DNA of 6,312 nucleotides, from positions 1 to 6,312 of the forward strand of contig CAJMRR010000121.1 in assembly GCA_905215835.1 (NCBI GenBank). The letters run 5' to 3'. Each line of letters begins with the position of its first letter. The first letter of the stretch is position 1. This DNA is from an uncultured bacterium. Its GTDB lineage: Bacteria; Actinomycetota; Coriobacteriia; Coriobacteriales; Coriobacteriaceae. The position numbers and the translations under genes were made by a program. A model generated the notes under the pieces. It ran no database searches, was not told where the DNA came from, and saw only the letters and a list, made by a program, of their open reading frames with translations. This document shows positions 1-5,006 of the stretch, piece after piece.

Positions 1-229
1 CCCCGCCGGTAAGCTTGTAGCCCGAGGTATCCTCTGCCTGCGACATAAGGCCGGAGCACGCCATGGCCGAGACGGAAAGCAGCATCGCCAGCACACCGAT
101 GACCACCAGAACGATCTTGACGGTCTTAGACACGTACGTCTTGCGCTGCTTCTTACGAGAGCTGGAGGCAGCGCGAGCCTGCTGCTCGGGCGTCGGCGCG
201 GCCTCGGAGTTCTTTTTCTTATTTGCCAT
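1..229 (-). CDS. Membrane-anchored protein, N-terminal part only (runs off left edge)
   Basis: The reading frame opens with ATG at 229-227 and stays open for 76 codons to the edge, so the C-terminal part is missing. The start has a well-placed ribosome site (GAAAGG, about six bases upstream). Residues 1-37 are hydrophilic and rich in Lys, Ala and Gln, beginning MANKKKNSEAAPTPEQ with a basic cluster RKKQRK at 25-30. Residues about 38-57 form one strongly hydrophobic segment (VKIVLVVIGVLAMLLSVSAM), followed by ACSGLMSQAEDTSGYKLTGG. The basic side before the helix predicts a cytoplasmic N-terminus with the rest outside. Cys58 follows Ala-Met-Ala, a poor lipobox, so a lipoprotein is less likely than a signal anchor. 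Exported foldases of the SurA/PrsA type and other exported proteins can start this way, but the visible part has no diagnostic domain. No function is assigned. Confidence 0.8.
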   Translation of the reverse strand, partial: MANKKKNSEAAPTPEQQARAASSSRKKQRKTYVSKTVKIVLVVIGVLAMLLSVSAMACSGLMSQAEDTSGYKLTGG

Positions 230-265
230 AGTTGGCCTTTCGCATAACGAATCGAACAAACGCCA

Positions 266-276
266 TTGTGTCACAA
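266..276. promoter_or_regulatory. Small palindrome upstream of the partial membrane gene
   Basis: TTGTG-T-CACAA is a perfect 5+1+5 palindrome lying 37-47 bases upstream of the ATG at 229. Its place in a likely promoter region would suit a repressor or activator site, but a palindrome this short can arise by chance. I see no convincing -35/-10 pair for this gene. Confidence 0.2.
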
Positions 277-300
277 CGCAGCCCCCGCGGCACGCTTGGT

Positions 301-347
301 GCATTGGGGACAGGTTAATCTGCACCATTTTGGTGCAAAGGGGACAG
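301..347. repeat. GGGGACAG repeat pair around a small hairpin
   Basis: Two direct copies of GGGGACAG (306-313 and 340-347) flank a perfect 7-bp inverted repeat, TGCACCA (321-327) and TGGTGCA (331-337), with a TTT loop. The first copy reads CATTGGGGACAGG and shares CATTGGGGAC with the repeat at 933-942. No run of T follows the hairpin on either strand, so it is not a convincing terminator. This is one member of the GGGGAC repeat family scattered through the spacers of this window. Confidence 0.65.
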
Positions 348-355
348 ATGTGGCA

Positions 356-417
356 GCCGGCAGTTAGGGACAGTCCCCAAGTGCCGGCAGAAAAGGAACG
401 TCCCCAAGTGCCGACTC
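356..417. repeat. GTCCCCAAGTGCCG direct repeats with inverted repeat
   Basis: A 14-base sequence, GTCCCCAAGTGCCG, occurs twice in the same orientation at 373-386 and 400-413, 27 bases apart. The first copy also belongs to an inverted repeat, GCCGGCA (356-362) with TGCCGGC (382-388), which encloses a smaller GGGA/TCCC fold. The array ends about ten bases from the stop codon of the EIIA gene, so its transcript would carry the structure at its 3' end. There is no clear U tract. It may stabilise or end the transcript, or simply be a dispersed repeat. Confidence 0.65.
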
Positions 418-426
418 AGCCCCACC

Positions 427-891
427 TTAGAAGTGGCGGCGGATGGCGTCGACCATGCCCTGGGACGTGGTCTGGCCGAGCACGTCGGCTGCGGCATCGG
501 CGTCCATAAAGATGTTCATGAGCGCCTGCAGGGCCTCGACCTGGCCGCCCGGCTCGGCGATGCCCAGATTGATGACGATCTGCGCCGGCACCGGAGCGCC
601 CATGCCAGCCATAGCGTTAAATGTCACGGGCGCGGCGGGCTTCACCACCGCGATATAGGGCTTGGCCACAAACCCCGGATCGGTATGCGGAATGGCAATG
701 TTTGCCGCCGGCATGGCAAGACCCGTGGGATAGGCATCCTCGCGCGTGCGAACGGCGTCGAGCCAACCGGATGCAATGTAGCCACGTGGTGCAAGCTCGC
801 CCTCGAGCCGCGCGAACACCTCATCCGGCGTCGCACACTCCCAATCAAAAAACACCAGCTCAGGCGTAAACAGCGCTTCGTTATCCGCCAT
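427..891 (-). CDS. PTS sugar transporter subunit IIA, galactitol (GatA)-like, stand-alone
   Basis: This 154-residue protein matches the EIIA domain of the fructose/mannitol PTS superfamily (PF00359-like), closest in style to the galactitol GatA branch. EIIA proteins are cytoplasmic; they take phosphate from HPr on a histidine and pass it to EIIB. The signature is clear: YPTGL at 54-58, then IAIPHTD at 65-71, which makes His69 the predicted phosphorylated residue. The helical C-terminal part (VEALQALMNIFMDADAAADVL) is also typical. The length is normal for a single EIIA domain. The start at 891 has a good ribosome site (GAGGTG, five bases upstream). No EIIB, EIIC or sugar enzyme gene is adjacent, so either partners lie elsewhere or the protein is regulatory. 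The substrate cannot be read from sequence. Repeat clusters lie on both sides. Confidence 0.9.
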   Translation of the reverse strand: MADNEALFTPELVFFDWECATPDEVFARLEGELAPRGYIASGWLDAVRTREDAYPTGLAMPAANIAIPHTDPGFVAKPYIAVVKPAAPVTFNAMAGMGAPVPAQIVINLGIAEPGGQVEALQALMNIFMDADAAADVLGQTTSQGMVDAIRRHF

Positions 892-929
892 GCGCTCACC
901 TCTCTCATCTAGTCACCTGCGACGTTCTT

Positions 930-1010
930 AGCCATTGGGGACGTTCTTTAACGACTAGTCATTCAAGAACGTCCCCAATGACCAGTCGTTAAAGACCGTT
1001 CCCGATGACT
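930..1010. repeat. Inverted GGGGACGTTCTT repeat cluster (three copies of a core)
   Basis: A perfect 16-bp inverted repeat, CATTGGGGACGTTCTT at 933-948 and its complement at 965-980, surrounds a 16-base spacer containing the palindrome GACTAGTC (953-960). A third, diverged copy follows. The complement of 981-1010 matches 930-959 at 25 of 30 positions by eye, so the longer unit includes TTTAACGACTAGT. The cluster lies between the EIIA gene and the purN terminator and upstream of the EIIA start, and could form alternative hairpins. It belongs to the same GGGGAC family as the repeats at 301-417. No transposase gene is present here. Confidence 0.75.
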
Positions 1011-1014
1011 ACCC

Positions 1015-1057
1015 AAAACAAAAGGTGGCCACGCGCGCCTTGGCACCAATGACCACC
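1015..1057 (-). terminator. Likely intrinsic terminator of the purF-purM-purN operon
   Basis: Read on the minus strand, GGTGGTCA (1057-1050) pairs with TGGCCACC (1031-1024) to give an 8-bp stem with one G-U pair and an 18-base loop. The loop contains a nested TTGG/CCAA pairing. The stem is followed at once by TTTTGTTTT (1023-1015). It lies about 33 bases past the purN stop codon. The large loop makes it a moderate rather than textbook terminator. Confidence 0.6.
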
Positions 1058-1089
1058 CTGACTACTCGGCTAAATTGTACTGTGCGCCG

Positions 1090-1791
1090 CTAGCCGCGAG
1101 GCGCGTCAATTGCGACCTTGCCGCTCTCCAGCACGTGGACGCGACCGTCGGCGAGCATCTGCACGACCTCGGGATACAGCACGTGCTCAATCGCGTGGAT
1201 GTGCTCCTCGAGCGTATCGACGTCCCAGCCCTCCTCGACAGCCAGCGCGCGCTGGGCGATGATGGGGCCGTTGTCGTAAATCTCGTTGGCAAAGTGCACG
1301 GTCACGCCGGTTACCTTGACGCCGCGAGCAAACGCATCGTCGATCGCATGGGCGCCGGTAAAGCTCGGCAGCAGCGCAGGGTGTAGGTTGACCACGCGAT
1401 TGGGGAACGCCGCCAGCAGCGGCGTGTGCACCATGCGCATGTAACCGGCCATCACCACGTACTCGCAGCCGCGCTCGAGCAGCTCATGCGCGATGATCTC
1501 GTCAGCCGCGATGGGGTCGGCATAGACATCCTTGGACAGCGTGAGTGTCTGGATGTCCGCACGCTCGGCGCGCTGCAAGCCCTTGGCCGAAGGACGGCTC
1601 GACACCACAAGCTCAATCGAGGCGTTGAGCTTGCCGACGGCGATCAGGTCGATCAGCGCCTGCAGGTTGGTGCCCGAACCGCTGATGAGCACGCCGATCT
1701 TGAGCGGCTCGGCCGTATCGGTGCCGGTCGGACGGGTGTAGGGCACAAAACCCAGACCCTCGGCAGCAGCCATCTGCTCGTTAGCGCTCAT
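1090..1791 (-). CDS. purN: Phosphoribosylglycinamide formyltransferase (GAR transformylase)
   Basis: PurN transfers a formyl group from 10-formyltetrahydrofolate to glycinamide ribonucleotide (GAR), giving FGAR, step 3 of purine synthesis in the cytoplasm. The 233-residue product has the phosphate-binding loop ISGSGTNLQALID at 36-48 and the catalytic set Asn135 and His137 in NLHPALLPSF, His166 in VHFA and Asp173 in YDNGP, which correspond to E. coli Asn106, His108, His137 and Asp144. The domain begins near Leu30, so the first 28 or so residues (MSANEQMAAAEGLGFVPYTR...) are an addition over the E. coli enzyme. The start at 1791 overlaps the last 11 bases of purM as ATGAGCGCTAA. The nearest purine-rich site is about 12 bases away, so translation is probably coupled to purM. 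Met7 is an alternative start. There is no in-frame Met between it and the fold. Confidence 0.96.
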   Translation of the reverse strand: MSANEQMAAAEGLGFVPYTRPTGTDTAEPLKIGVLISGSGTNLQALIDLIAVGKLNASIELVVSSRPSAKGLQRAERADIQTLTLSKDVYADPIAADEIIAHELLERGCEYVVMAGYMRMVHTPLLAAFPNRVVNLHPALLPSFTGAHAIDDAFARGVKVTGVTVHFANEIYDNGPIIAQRALAVEEGWDVDTLEEHIHAIEHVLYPEVVQMLADGRVHVLESGKVAIDAPRG

Positions 1792-2884
1792 CGGAGTACA
1801 CGACCTTACCGGAACCCTCGACGCACTCGCCCACGCGGAACGGCTTCTCGCCCAGAGCGACCAGGGCCTCGGTCACGGCAGCCTCGTCCTCGGGGGCGAC
1901 AATCAGGCACAGGCCGACGCCCATGTTGAAGGTCTTGCATGCCTCGTTGGGCGCGAGCTCGGCCTGACGCGACACGTAGGTGATGACGGGCGGAACATCC
2001 CAGCCCATCTCGGCGCCGTTGCGGGTGACCACGGCATCGACGTCGTCGGCGAGCGCGCGGTTGAGGTTCTCGGTAATACCGCCGCCGGTGATATGGGCAA
2101 TGGCATGAACGTTGGCACCACCGTGGAGCAGCTCCAGAATCGGCTTCACATAAATGCGCGTGGGAGCCAGCAGGGCGTCGGCCAGCGAAGCACCGCCGAG
2201 CTCCTCGAGCGGACGGCTCAGCTCCTCGGCCTTAGCGGCGGCCTCGGGCGTGCCCGGCTTAATACCGTCGACGCCGATGACCTTGCGCACGAGCGAGTAG
2301 CCGTTGGAGTGCACGCCGGTGGAAGGCAAGCCAAGGATCACGTCGCCGGGGCGGACGTTCGCGGGGTCGAGCATCTTGGGACGGTCGACGACGCCCACGG
2401 TAAATCCGGCAAGGTCGTAGTCGGCAGGAGCCATGACGCCGGGGTGCTCGGCCATCTCGCCGCCCACGAGCGCGCAGCCCGAGAGCTTGCAGCCGTCGGC
2501 CACACCCTTGATGATCTTTGCCATGTGCTCGGCCTCGATGTGGCCGATGGCAACGTAGTCCAGGAAGAACAGCGGCTCGGCACCCGAAGCCAGAATGTCG
2601 TTGACGCACATAGCAACCAGGTCCTGGCCCACCGTCTCGTGACGGTCCATGATCTGGGCGAGCACGAGCTTGGTGCCCACGCCGTCGGTACCGCTAATCA
2701 GAATCGGGTCTTCCATATCCTTAAGCGCGGCAGCCGAGAACAGGCCACCAAAGCCACCGATGCCGCCGATGACCTCGGGACGGTTGGTGTCCTTAACCAT
2801 CTGCTTAATAGCGTCAACGGCGCGGCCGCCCTCGGCGGTATCGACGCCGGCATCCTCATACGTCACATGCTTGCTGTCGCTCAT
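1781..2884 (-). CDS. purM: Phosphoribosylformylglycinamidine cyclo-ligase (AIR synthetase)
   Basis: PurM uses ATP to close formylglycinamidine ribonucleotide (FGAM) into aminoimidazole ribonucleotide (AIR), step 5 of the pathway. The 367-residue product is close to the usual length of about 345. Hallmarks appear in order: YEDAGVD at 9-15, the nucleotide-binding GTDGVGTK at 65-72, MCVNDI at 92-97, ALVGGEMAEHPG at 138-149, STGVHSNGYSLVR at 188-200, PTRIYVKP at 241-248, HITGGGITENLNR at 264-276 and FNMGVG at 319-324. These cover both the N-terminal and C-terminal halves of the PurM/SelD/ThiL-type fold, so the gene looks intact. The start at 2884 has a strong ribosome site (AGGAAGG, five bases upstream). 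It is the middle gene of the pur operon, 157 bases after purF and overlapping purN. Confidence 0.97.
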   Translation of the reverse strand: MSDSKHVTYEDAGVDTAEGGRAVDAIKQMVKDTNRPEVIGGIGGFGGLFSAAALKDMEDPILISGTDGVGTKLVLAQIMDRHETVGQDLVAMCVNDILASGAEPLFFLDYVAIGHIEAEHMAKIIKGVADGCKLSGCALVGGEMAEHPGVMAPADYDLAGFTVGVVDRPKMLDPANVRPGDVILGLPSTGVHSNGYSLVRKVIGVDGIKPGTPEAAAKAEELSRPLEELGGASLADALLAPTRIYVKPILELLHGGANVHAIAHITGGGITENLNRALADDVDAVVTRNGAEMGWDVPPVITYVSRQAELAPNEACKTFNMGVGLCLIVAPEDEAAVTEALVALGEKPFRVGECVEGSGKVVYSDER

Positions 2885-2908
2885 CTGAGCCTTCCTCTCC
2901 CACTACCG

Positions 2909-2927
2909 TGGCGCCGCGCGGGCGCCA
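2909..2927. other. GC hairpin between purF and purM (purM-proximal)
   Basis: TGGCGCC (2909-2915) and GGCGCCA (2921-2927) form a perfect 7-bp stem with a 5-base loop. It lies 24 bases before the purM start codon on the coding strand, just upstream of its ribosome site. No U run follows, so it is not an intrinsic terminator. It may shape translation or stability of the downstream message. Confidence 0.45.
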
Positions 2928-2953
2928 AACGGTGCTCATAGTTGCGTTCATTT

Positions 2954-2980
2954 CGGCGCGCGCCATAACAACGCGCGCCG
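2954..2980. other. GC hairpin between purF and purM (central)
   Basis: CGGCGCGCG (2954-2962) and CGCGCGCCG (2972-2980) make a perfect 9-bp all-GC stem with a 9-base loop. On the coding (minus) strand it is followed by AAATGAACG rather than U residues, so simple termination is unlikely. Candidate roles are protection of the purF message from 3' decay, a processing site, or a pause. A protein site is also possible. Confidence 0.45.
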
Positions 2981-3004
2981 TCATATCAACAAAACAGCAG
3001 GTAA

Positions 3005-3042
3005 AACCTACCAAAATAAACCTGTCCCTACATGGCAGGTTT
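3005..3042. repeat. Possible GGGACAGG repeat and weak hairpin at the end of purF
   Basis: AAACCTG (3018-3024) and CAGGTTT (3036-3042) can pair across an 11-base loop. The right arm touches the purF stop codon. On the minus strand the sequence reads GGGACAGGTTTATTTTGG (3028-3011), which shares GGGACAGGTT with 307-316 and so looks like another member of the spacer repeat family. The short T-rich stretch after the stem (ATTTTGG) could give weak termination, but purM probably depends on readthrough. Confidence 0.4.
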
Positions 3043-4712
3043 TAGGCCTCGCCGTGTTCCTCTTCCCAGCTGCGATCGTCGTATTTCTCGACCACGGCGT
3101 CGTCGTCAAAGTGCAGCGGCTTGTCCAGGTTGCGGGGCTTAAAGCCCTCCATGAACTTGTCGCGGCCAAAGCTCTCGGGAATCGCCACGGGGTAGCGGCC
3201 GGTAAAGCACGCATCGCAGTAACCGCCCTTGGGCATGACCTTAAGCAGGCCCTCGACCGAAAGGAAGGCCAGCGAATCGGCGCCGATGTACTCGCAAATC
3301 TCGTCGACCGTCTTGTTGGCGCTGATAAGCTGCGACTGCACGTCGGTATCGATGCCGTAGAAGCACGGCCAGATGACCTCGGGCGAGTTGATGCGGATAT
3401 GAATCTCCTTGGCGCCAGCGTTGCGCAGCATCTTGACGAGCTGCACCATGGTGGTGCCGCGCACGATGGAGTCGTCGATGACGACCAGGCGCTTGCCCTC
3501 GATGTTGTCGCGCAGCGGGTTGAGTTTCATACGCACGCCCATGGCGCGCAGCTCCTGCGTGGGCTCGATAAACGTACGGCCCACGTAACGGTTCTTGATG
3601 AGGCCCTCGCCAAAGGGAATACCGCTCTCGTGCGAATACCCCTCCGCGGGCGGCAGGCCGGAATCGGGCACGCCGATGACCAGGTCGGCCTCGACGGGCT
3701 CCTCATGTGCCAGCTGACGGCCCATGTCGTAACGGCAGGCATAGACGCTCTTGCCGTTCATAATGGAGTCGGGGCGGGCAAAGTAGACCTGCTCAAAGAT
3801 GCAGTTTGCGGGCTCTTCGGCGGCAGGCACGCCCTGCTCGGATACCAGACCCTCGGCGCTGATGCGCAAGATCTCGCCGGGACGGACGTCACGGACGTAC
3901 TCGGCGCCCACGATGTCGAGTGCGCAGGTCTCGGAAGCAACGACCCAGCCGCCGGCGCGGGTGACATGGGTGGTGGCGTCGACCGTCGCGGCGCCGTCCT
4001 GCGACGGCAGCTGCGAAACGGATGCGGCATCGGCCTGGTCCAGACCCTCGTCCACCAGCTTGCCCAGCACGAGCGGGCGAATGCCGTGCGGATCGCGGAA
4101 TGCGTAGAGCGCCTGCTCGTTAATGAGCGTCATGGCGTAGCCGCCGCGCACGAGCTCCATGGTCTTGCGAATGCCCTCGCGCAGATGGCCTGTACGCTGG
4201 GTAAAGTAGCCGATAAGCTTGGTCGCGACCTCGGAATCCGAATTGGAGAGGAACGGCACGCCCAGCTCGATCAGCTGGCGGCGCAGCTCGTCGGTGTTGA
4301 CCAGAGTGCCGTTGTGAGCAAGCGCGATAATGACGCTGTTGATGGTAGAAAGATGCGGCTGCGAGGCTTCCCAGCTCTTGGCACCGGCGGTGCCATAGCG
4401 CACGTGGCCCACGGCCAGCTGGCCGGAGAGCGTCGACAGGTCGGCGTTGGAGAACACGCGATCGAGCAGTCCCAGGTCTTTGCGAACCATAACCGTGCCG
4501 CCATCACCCACGGCGATTCCCGCCGATTCCTGGCCGCGATGCTGCAGCGCGCGCAGACCAAAGTACGTCAGTCGAGCCACATCGCGATCGGGTGCCCACA
4601 CACCAAAAATGCCGCATTCCTCATGCAGCTGGTCGGAGTCCGGATCATACGTCGACATGGTCTTCACCTGTCCCGCGGCACGCTCGGCCGCGCGGATGGT
4701 TTCTTGAGACAT
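3042..4712 (-). CDS. purF: Amidophosphoribosyltransferase (glutamine PRPP amidotransferase), Fe-S type
   Basis: PurF makes phosphoribosylamine from PRPP and glutamine, the committed first step of purine synthesis. From the start at 4712 the product has 556 residues. Cys33 in EECGIFGV is the expected N-terminal nucleophile after propeptide removal. The glutaminase domain follows (HRGQESAGI at 58-66, GHVRYGT at 102-108, HNGTLVN at 133-139). The phosphoribosyltransferase domain carries the PRPP loop VIDDSIVRGTT at 411-421. Cys304, Cys450, Cys499 and Cys502 match the four [4Fe-4S] ligands of the Bacillus subtilis-type enzyme, which E. coli PurF lacks. Residues about 221-254, between RPLVLGKL and WVVASETCALD, form a hydrophilic insertion relative to B. 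subtilis. Met19 (4658) is an alternative start, also with a ribosome site, leaving a 14-residue propeptide. First gene of the operon. Confidence 0.97.
   Translation of the reverse strand: MSQETIRAAERAAGQVKTMSTYDPDSDQLHEECGIFGVWAPDRDVARLTYFGLRALQHRGQESAGIAVGDGGTVMVRKDLGLLDRVFSNADLSTLSGQLAVGHVRYGTAGAKSWEASQPHLSTINSVIIALAHNGTLVNTDELRRQLIELGVPFLSNSDSEVATKLIGYFTQRTGHLREGIRKTMELVRGGYAMTLINEQALYAFRDPHGIRPLVLGKLVDEGLDQADAASVSQLPSQDGAATVDATTHVTRAGGWVVASETCALDIVGAEYVRDVRPGEILRISAEGLVSEQGVPAAEEPANCIFEQVYFARPDSIMNGKSVYACRYDMGRQLAHEEPVEADLVIGVPDSGLPPAEGYSHESGIPFGEGLIKNRYVGRTFIEPTQELRAMGVRMKLNPLRDNIEGKRLVVIDDSIVRGTTMVQLVKMLRNAGAKEIHIRINSPEVIWPCFYGIDTDVQSQLISANKTVDEICEYIGADSLAFLSVEGLLKVMPKGGYCDACFTGRYPVAIPESFGRDKFMEGFKPRNLDKPLHFDDDAVVEKYDDRSWEEEHGEA
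4665..4669 (-). promoter_or_regulatory. Alternative purF ribosome binding site (for Met19)
   Basis: AGGTG on the minus strand lies six bases before the in-frame ATG at 4658-4656. Initiation here would give a 538-residue PurF with a 14-residue propeptide before the nucleophile cysteine, nearer the 11-residue propeptide known from B. subtilis. The site competes with GAGGGG at 4718-4723. Confidence 0.4.
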
Positions 4713-4717
4713 GGCAT

Positions 4718-4723
4718 CCCCTC
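4718..4723 (-). promoter_or_regulatory. purF ribosome binding site (for the upstream ATG)
   Basis: GAGGGG on the minus strand lies five bases before the ATG at 4712-4710. The match and spacing are good, which is why the longer start was chosen for purF. The sequence alone does not exclude the Met19 start. Confidence 0.55.
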
Positions 4724-4753
4724 AGAGCCTCGTTATTTGGCGTTACCTGCCCT

Positions 4754-4759
4754 ATTATA
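4754..4759 (-). promoter_or_regulatory. Candidate -10 box of the pur operon promoter
   Basis: A perfect TATAAT lies on the minus strand 41 bases upstream of the purF ATG, implying an untranslated leader of roughly 35 bases. No good TTGACA-like -35 box sits 16-18 bases upstream (about 4776-4783), so the promoter may rely on an activator or on the AT-rich palindrome at 4796-4808, which falls where an UP element would be. I see no recognisable purine riboswitch in this short leader. Confidence 0.5.
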
Positions 4760-4795
4760 CGCACGGCAAGACAAGCACTCCCGCGCATGAACAGC

Positions 4796-4808
4796 GCTTT
4801 TTAAAAGC
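4796..4808. promoter_or_regulatory. AT-rich palindrome between the two divergent -10 boxes
   Basis: GCTTTT-T-AAAAGC is a perfect 6+1+6 palindrome. It sits about 40 bases upstream of the minus-strand TATAAT and overlaps the expected -35 region of the plus-strand TATAAT at 4819. It could be an operator shared by both genes or an UP-like element. It is inferred from position and symmetry only. Confidence 0.3.
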
Positions 4809-4818
4809 CCACCGAGCT

Positions 4819-4824
4819 TATAAT
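4819..4824 (+). promoter_or_regulatory. Candidate -10 box for the rightward membrane protein gene
   Basis: A perfect TATAAT lies on the plus strand 182 bases upstream of the chosen start codon at 5007. The -35 region is only T-rich (around 4796-4802). If used, the transcript would have a leader of about 175 bases. That leader contains only short inverted repeats such as GGAC/GTCC (4935-4946) and CCTG/CAGG (4945-4960), and I recognise no known riboswitch. A nearer promoter could exist but no good hexamer pair was seen. Confidence 0.4.
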
Positions 4825-4992
4825 CCGTTTTGCAGCCAAACATTTTATTGGGCAACCGCCTCGGGGCCGACGATCCCGCATACTTCCGTTGCGACGTGTC
4901 TCGCCCGCCGTTGGGGCTTGCATTGTTGCAATTGGGACGTTCGTCCTGTCTTTTGGCAGGTCGGCGGCGTATCCTTGTACCTACAGCAAAAC

Positions 4993-5000
4993 GAGAAAGG
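4993..5000 (+). promoter_or_regulatory. Ribosome binding site fixing the start at 5007
   Basis: GAGAAAGG ends six bases before ATG at 5007-5009. The frame stays open upstream to an ATG at 4830, but that ATG lacks a comparable site and the extra 59 residues look like untranslated GC-rich leader. Confidence 0.7.
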
Positions 5001-5006
5001 TTATGT

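Noticed and set aside
301..417. Possible CRISPR array
   Set aside because: The repeats are short (8-14 bases), in mixed orientation and irregularly spaced, with no cas genes, so they do not form an array.
63..509. Plus-strand open frame of 148 codons through the left spacer
   Set aside because: It crosses the antisense of the partial membrane gene, the repeat cluster and the end of the EIIA gene, and has no domain.
2093..2941. Open frame of 282 codons on the plus strand, opposite purM
   Set aside because: It is a shadow of the intact purM, with a His/Gly/Val/Arg-rich composition typical of reverse-complement reading and no convincing ribosome site.
4713..4760. Purine riboswitch or PurR box upstream of purF
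   Set aside because: The leader predicted from the TATAAT is only about 35 bases, too short for a purine riboswitch, and I saw no known PurR-box sequence.
3054..4790. Open frame of 578 codons on the plus strand, opposite purF
   Set aside because: It runs antisense to a complete, motif-rich purF. Long antisense frames are expected from strong G/C third-position bias, and its translation shows no domain I recognise.
4830..5006. Upstream 59-codon extension of the rightward membrane protein
   Set aside because: The ATG at 4830 lies just after the TATAAT at 4819, where transcription would be starting, and has no ribosome site. The ATG at 5007 has a good one and begins a sensible polar N-terminus.
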